Origin: Osmia lignaria lignaria
Lineage: Eukaryota; Arthropoda; Insecta; Hymenoptera; Megachilidae
Assembly: GCF_051020975.1 (NCBI RefSeq)
Contig: NW_027478166.1
Coordinates: 5,953,501-6,017,500, forward strand
DNA length: 64,000 bases
Direction: 5' to 3'
Shown: positions 63,178 through 64,000 of the stretch, in pieces
Numbering within the stretch: the stretch's first letter is position 1
Layout: every line of letters starts with the position of its first letter
Notes under the pieces: generated by a model
Told to the model about the DNA's origin: nothing
The model's input: the letters and a program-made list of their open reading frames with translations, nothing else
The model's database searches: none
Position numbers and translations under genes: made by a program

Positions 63178-64000
63178 GATCAGAAGCGTAGTTTTCGAGA
63201 TATATCGAGATATTTAAAAGTTCCGAAGCCGCACCAACATAATAGAGATACAGAAACACCGTGGCCCCTTTCTTTGAGATAACTCTGCACTAGTGCGAAC
63301 CGCAAATGCCACTTCCAGCTTAGCTGTGCAGAAGAAGAACAACAAGAAGAAGAAATATCTCGAAATATGTCCGTCAGGCCTCTTCCCTTGAGATAAATCT
63401 GCAAATATCTCGGAAACGAAGCGAGCTATGGCAAAATGTTAAGAGACCTTTTTTGTAGAGAATTAAGTTTCCTACTTTTTATGTTCTATGATATTTTTTG
63501 ATCAGAAGCGTAGTTTTCGAGATACATCGAGATATTTAAAAGTTCCGAAGCCGCACCAACATAATAGAGATACAGAAACACCGTGGCCCCTTTCTTTGAG
63601 ATAACTCTGCACTAGTGCGAGCCGCAAATGCCACTTCCAGCTTAGCTGTGCAGAAGAAGAACAACAAGAAGAAGAAATATCTCGAAATATGTCCGTCAGG
63701 CCCCTTCCCTTGAGATAAATCTGCACATATCTCGGAAACGAAGCGAGCTATGGCAAAATGTTAAGAGACGTTTTTTGTAGAGAATTATGTTTCCTACAAT
63801 TTATGTTCTATGATATTTTTTGATCAGAAGCGTAGTTTTCGAGATATATCGAGATATTTAAAAGTTCCGAAGCCGCACCAACATAATAGGGATACAGAAA
63901 CACCGTGGCCCCTTTCTTTGAGATAACTCTGCACTAGTGCGAGCCGCAAATGCCACTTCCAGCTTAGCTGTGCAGAAGAAGAACAACAAGAAGAAGAAAT
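63178..64000 (+). repeat. Second trimer copy, cut by the window edge
   Basis: Units at 63178 and 63500 repeat 62212 and 62534 at a shift of 966 bp. The last unit, at 63822, has AATAGGGATAC like 62856 and stops at monomer position 179, in the purine tract. The array clearly continues beyond the window. Confidence 0.92.
63822..64000 (+). repeat. Partial satellite monomer at right edge
   Basis: Type B front, AATAGGGATAC and GAGCCGC; cut at monomer position 179. Confidence 0.95.

Larger units (their letters stand above)
1..64000 (+). repeat. Satellite DNA array, 322-bp monomer, head to tail
   Basis: Every part of the window aligns to one 322-bp unit. Starts phased at GATCAG advance by exactly 322 except for net single-base indels (14 units one base short, one net two-unit step counted within these, two units one base long) and two 208-bp truncated units. 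All units share one orientation. Neighbouring units differ by a modest number of substitutions, while units one HOR period apart can look identical. A hand count on the unit at 63500-63821 gives C 66, G 64 and 14 CpG, so GC is about 40% and CpG observed/expected is about 1.07. No mobile element or unique sequence interrupts the array. The length, uniform orientation and HOR structure are those of centromeric or heterochromatic satellites; the chromosomal location is inference. Confidence 0.98.

Noticed and set aside
63541..63552. Pol III B box at AGTTCCGAAGCC
   Set aside because: It resembles GTTCGANNC but has an extra C, and no convincing A box lies upstream. The T tract further on is not enough.
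63732..63749. CENP-B box
   Set aside because: The minus strand has CTTCGTTTCCGAGA, which begins like the TTCG of the box but lacks the required A and the CGGG. No other candidate was seen.
307..63821. About 180 short minus-strand reading frames as genes
   Set aside because: They are the same stretch of each monomer, begin at TTG, lack ATG, end inside the monomer and show no recognised domain. They are consequences of the repeat.
1..64000. CRISPR array
   Set aside because: Repeats are 322 bp with no unique spacers, and no cas-like gene is present.
1..64000. Transposon or LTR array
   Set aside because: No terminal inverted repeats, target duplications, polymerase or integrase reading frames. 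Units abut without spacers.
1..64000. rRNA or tRNA gene cluster
   Set aside because: No 5S, 18S or 28S core sequence and no tRNA-like cloverleaf was seen in the monomer on either strand.
1..64000. Exact identification of the species
   Set aside because: I do not recognise the monomer. Composition and CpG content fit many invertebrates, and a database search would be needed.

Overview
The whole window is one satellite DNA array. A monomer of 322 bp is repeated head to tail, always in the same orientation, from the first base to the last. Phasing each unit at its GATCAG motif (nearly always within a BclI site, TGATCA) gives 198 complete units between 307 and 63821, plus a partial unit at each end (1-306 and 63822-64000). 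Of the 198, 196 are 320-323 bp long and two are truncated to 208 bp. I see no unique sequence, transposon, inverted unit, RNA gene or convincing protein-coding gene.

The organism is a eukaryote with long satellite arrays (pericentromeric, centromeric or subtelomeric heterochromatin). GC is about 40% and CpG is not depleted, which would fit an invertebrate such as an insect. That last step is an impression, not an identification.

Monomer map (position 1 = G of GATCAG): 1-41 two-state front (type A with a XhoI site, type B without); 42-96 well conserved; 97-112 and 211-226 near-identical 16-bp direct repeats 114 bp apart; 112-150 most variable part, including a potential hairpin; 152-180 GAA-rich purine tract; 178-191 near-palindrome; 222-262 conserved; 271-277 T tract; 282-304 two-state tail; 316-322 T tract.

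The array has no single higher-order repeat (HOR). It is a patchwork of local HORs with periods of 2 to 8 monomers: 7-monomer spacing at 1595-5458; 2-mer at 5781-7068; mixed 7069-17371; 5-mer then 3-mer at 17372-22201; 5-mer at 22202-25421; 6-mer at 24778-32500; a 2137-bp unit carrying a truncated monomer at 34109-38382; an 8-mer (2577 bp) duplicated at 38586-43739; mixed 43859-48366; 4-mer at 48367-50298; mixed 50299-55772; 4-mer at 56094-58669; mixed 58670-60279; 5-mer then 3-mer again at 60280-64000.

Nothing here works together as genes. The content of interest is the record of array evolution: hybrid monomers that place unequal-exchange breakpoints within tens of bases, point mutations that order the amplification steps, and an internal deletion fixed by later duplication. 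Short reading frames recur in nearly every monomer, but they lack ATG starts on the minus strand, stay inside one monomer and are best read as by-products of the repeat.
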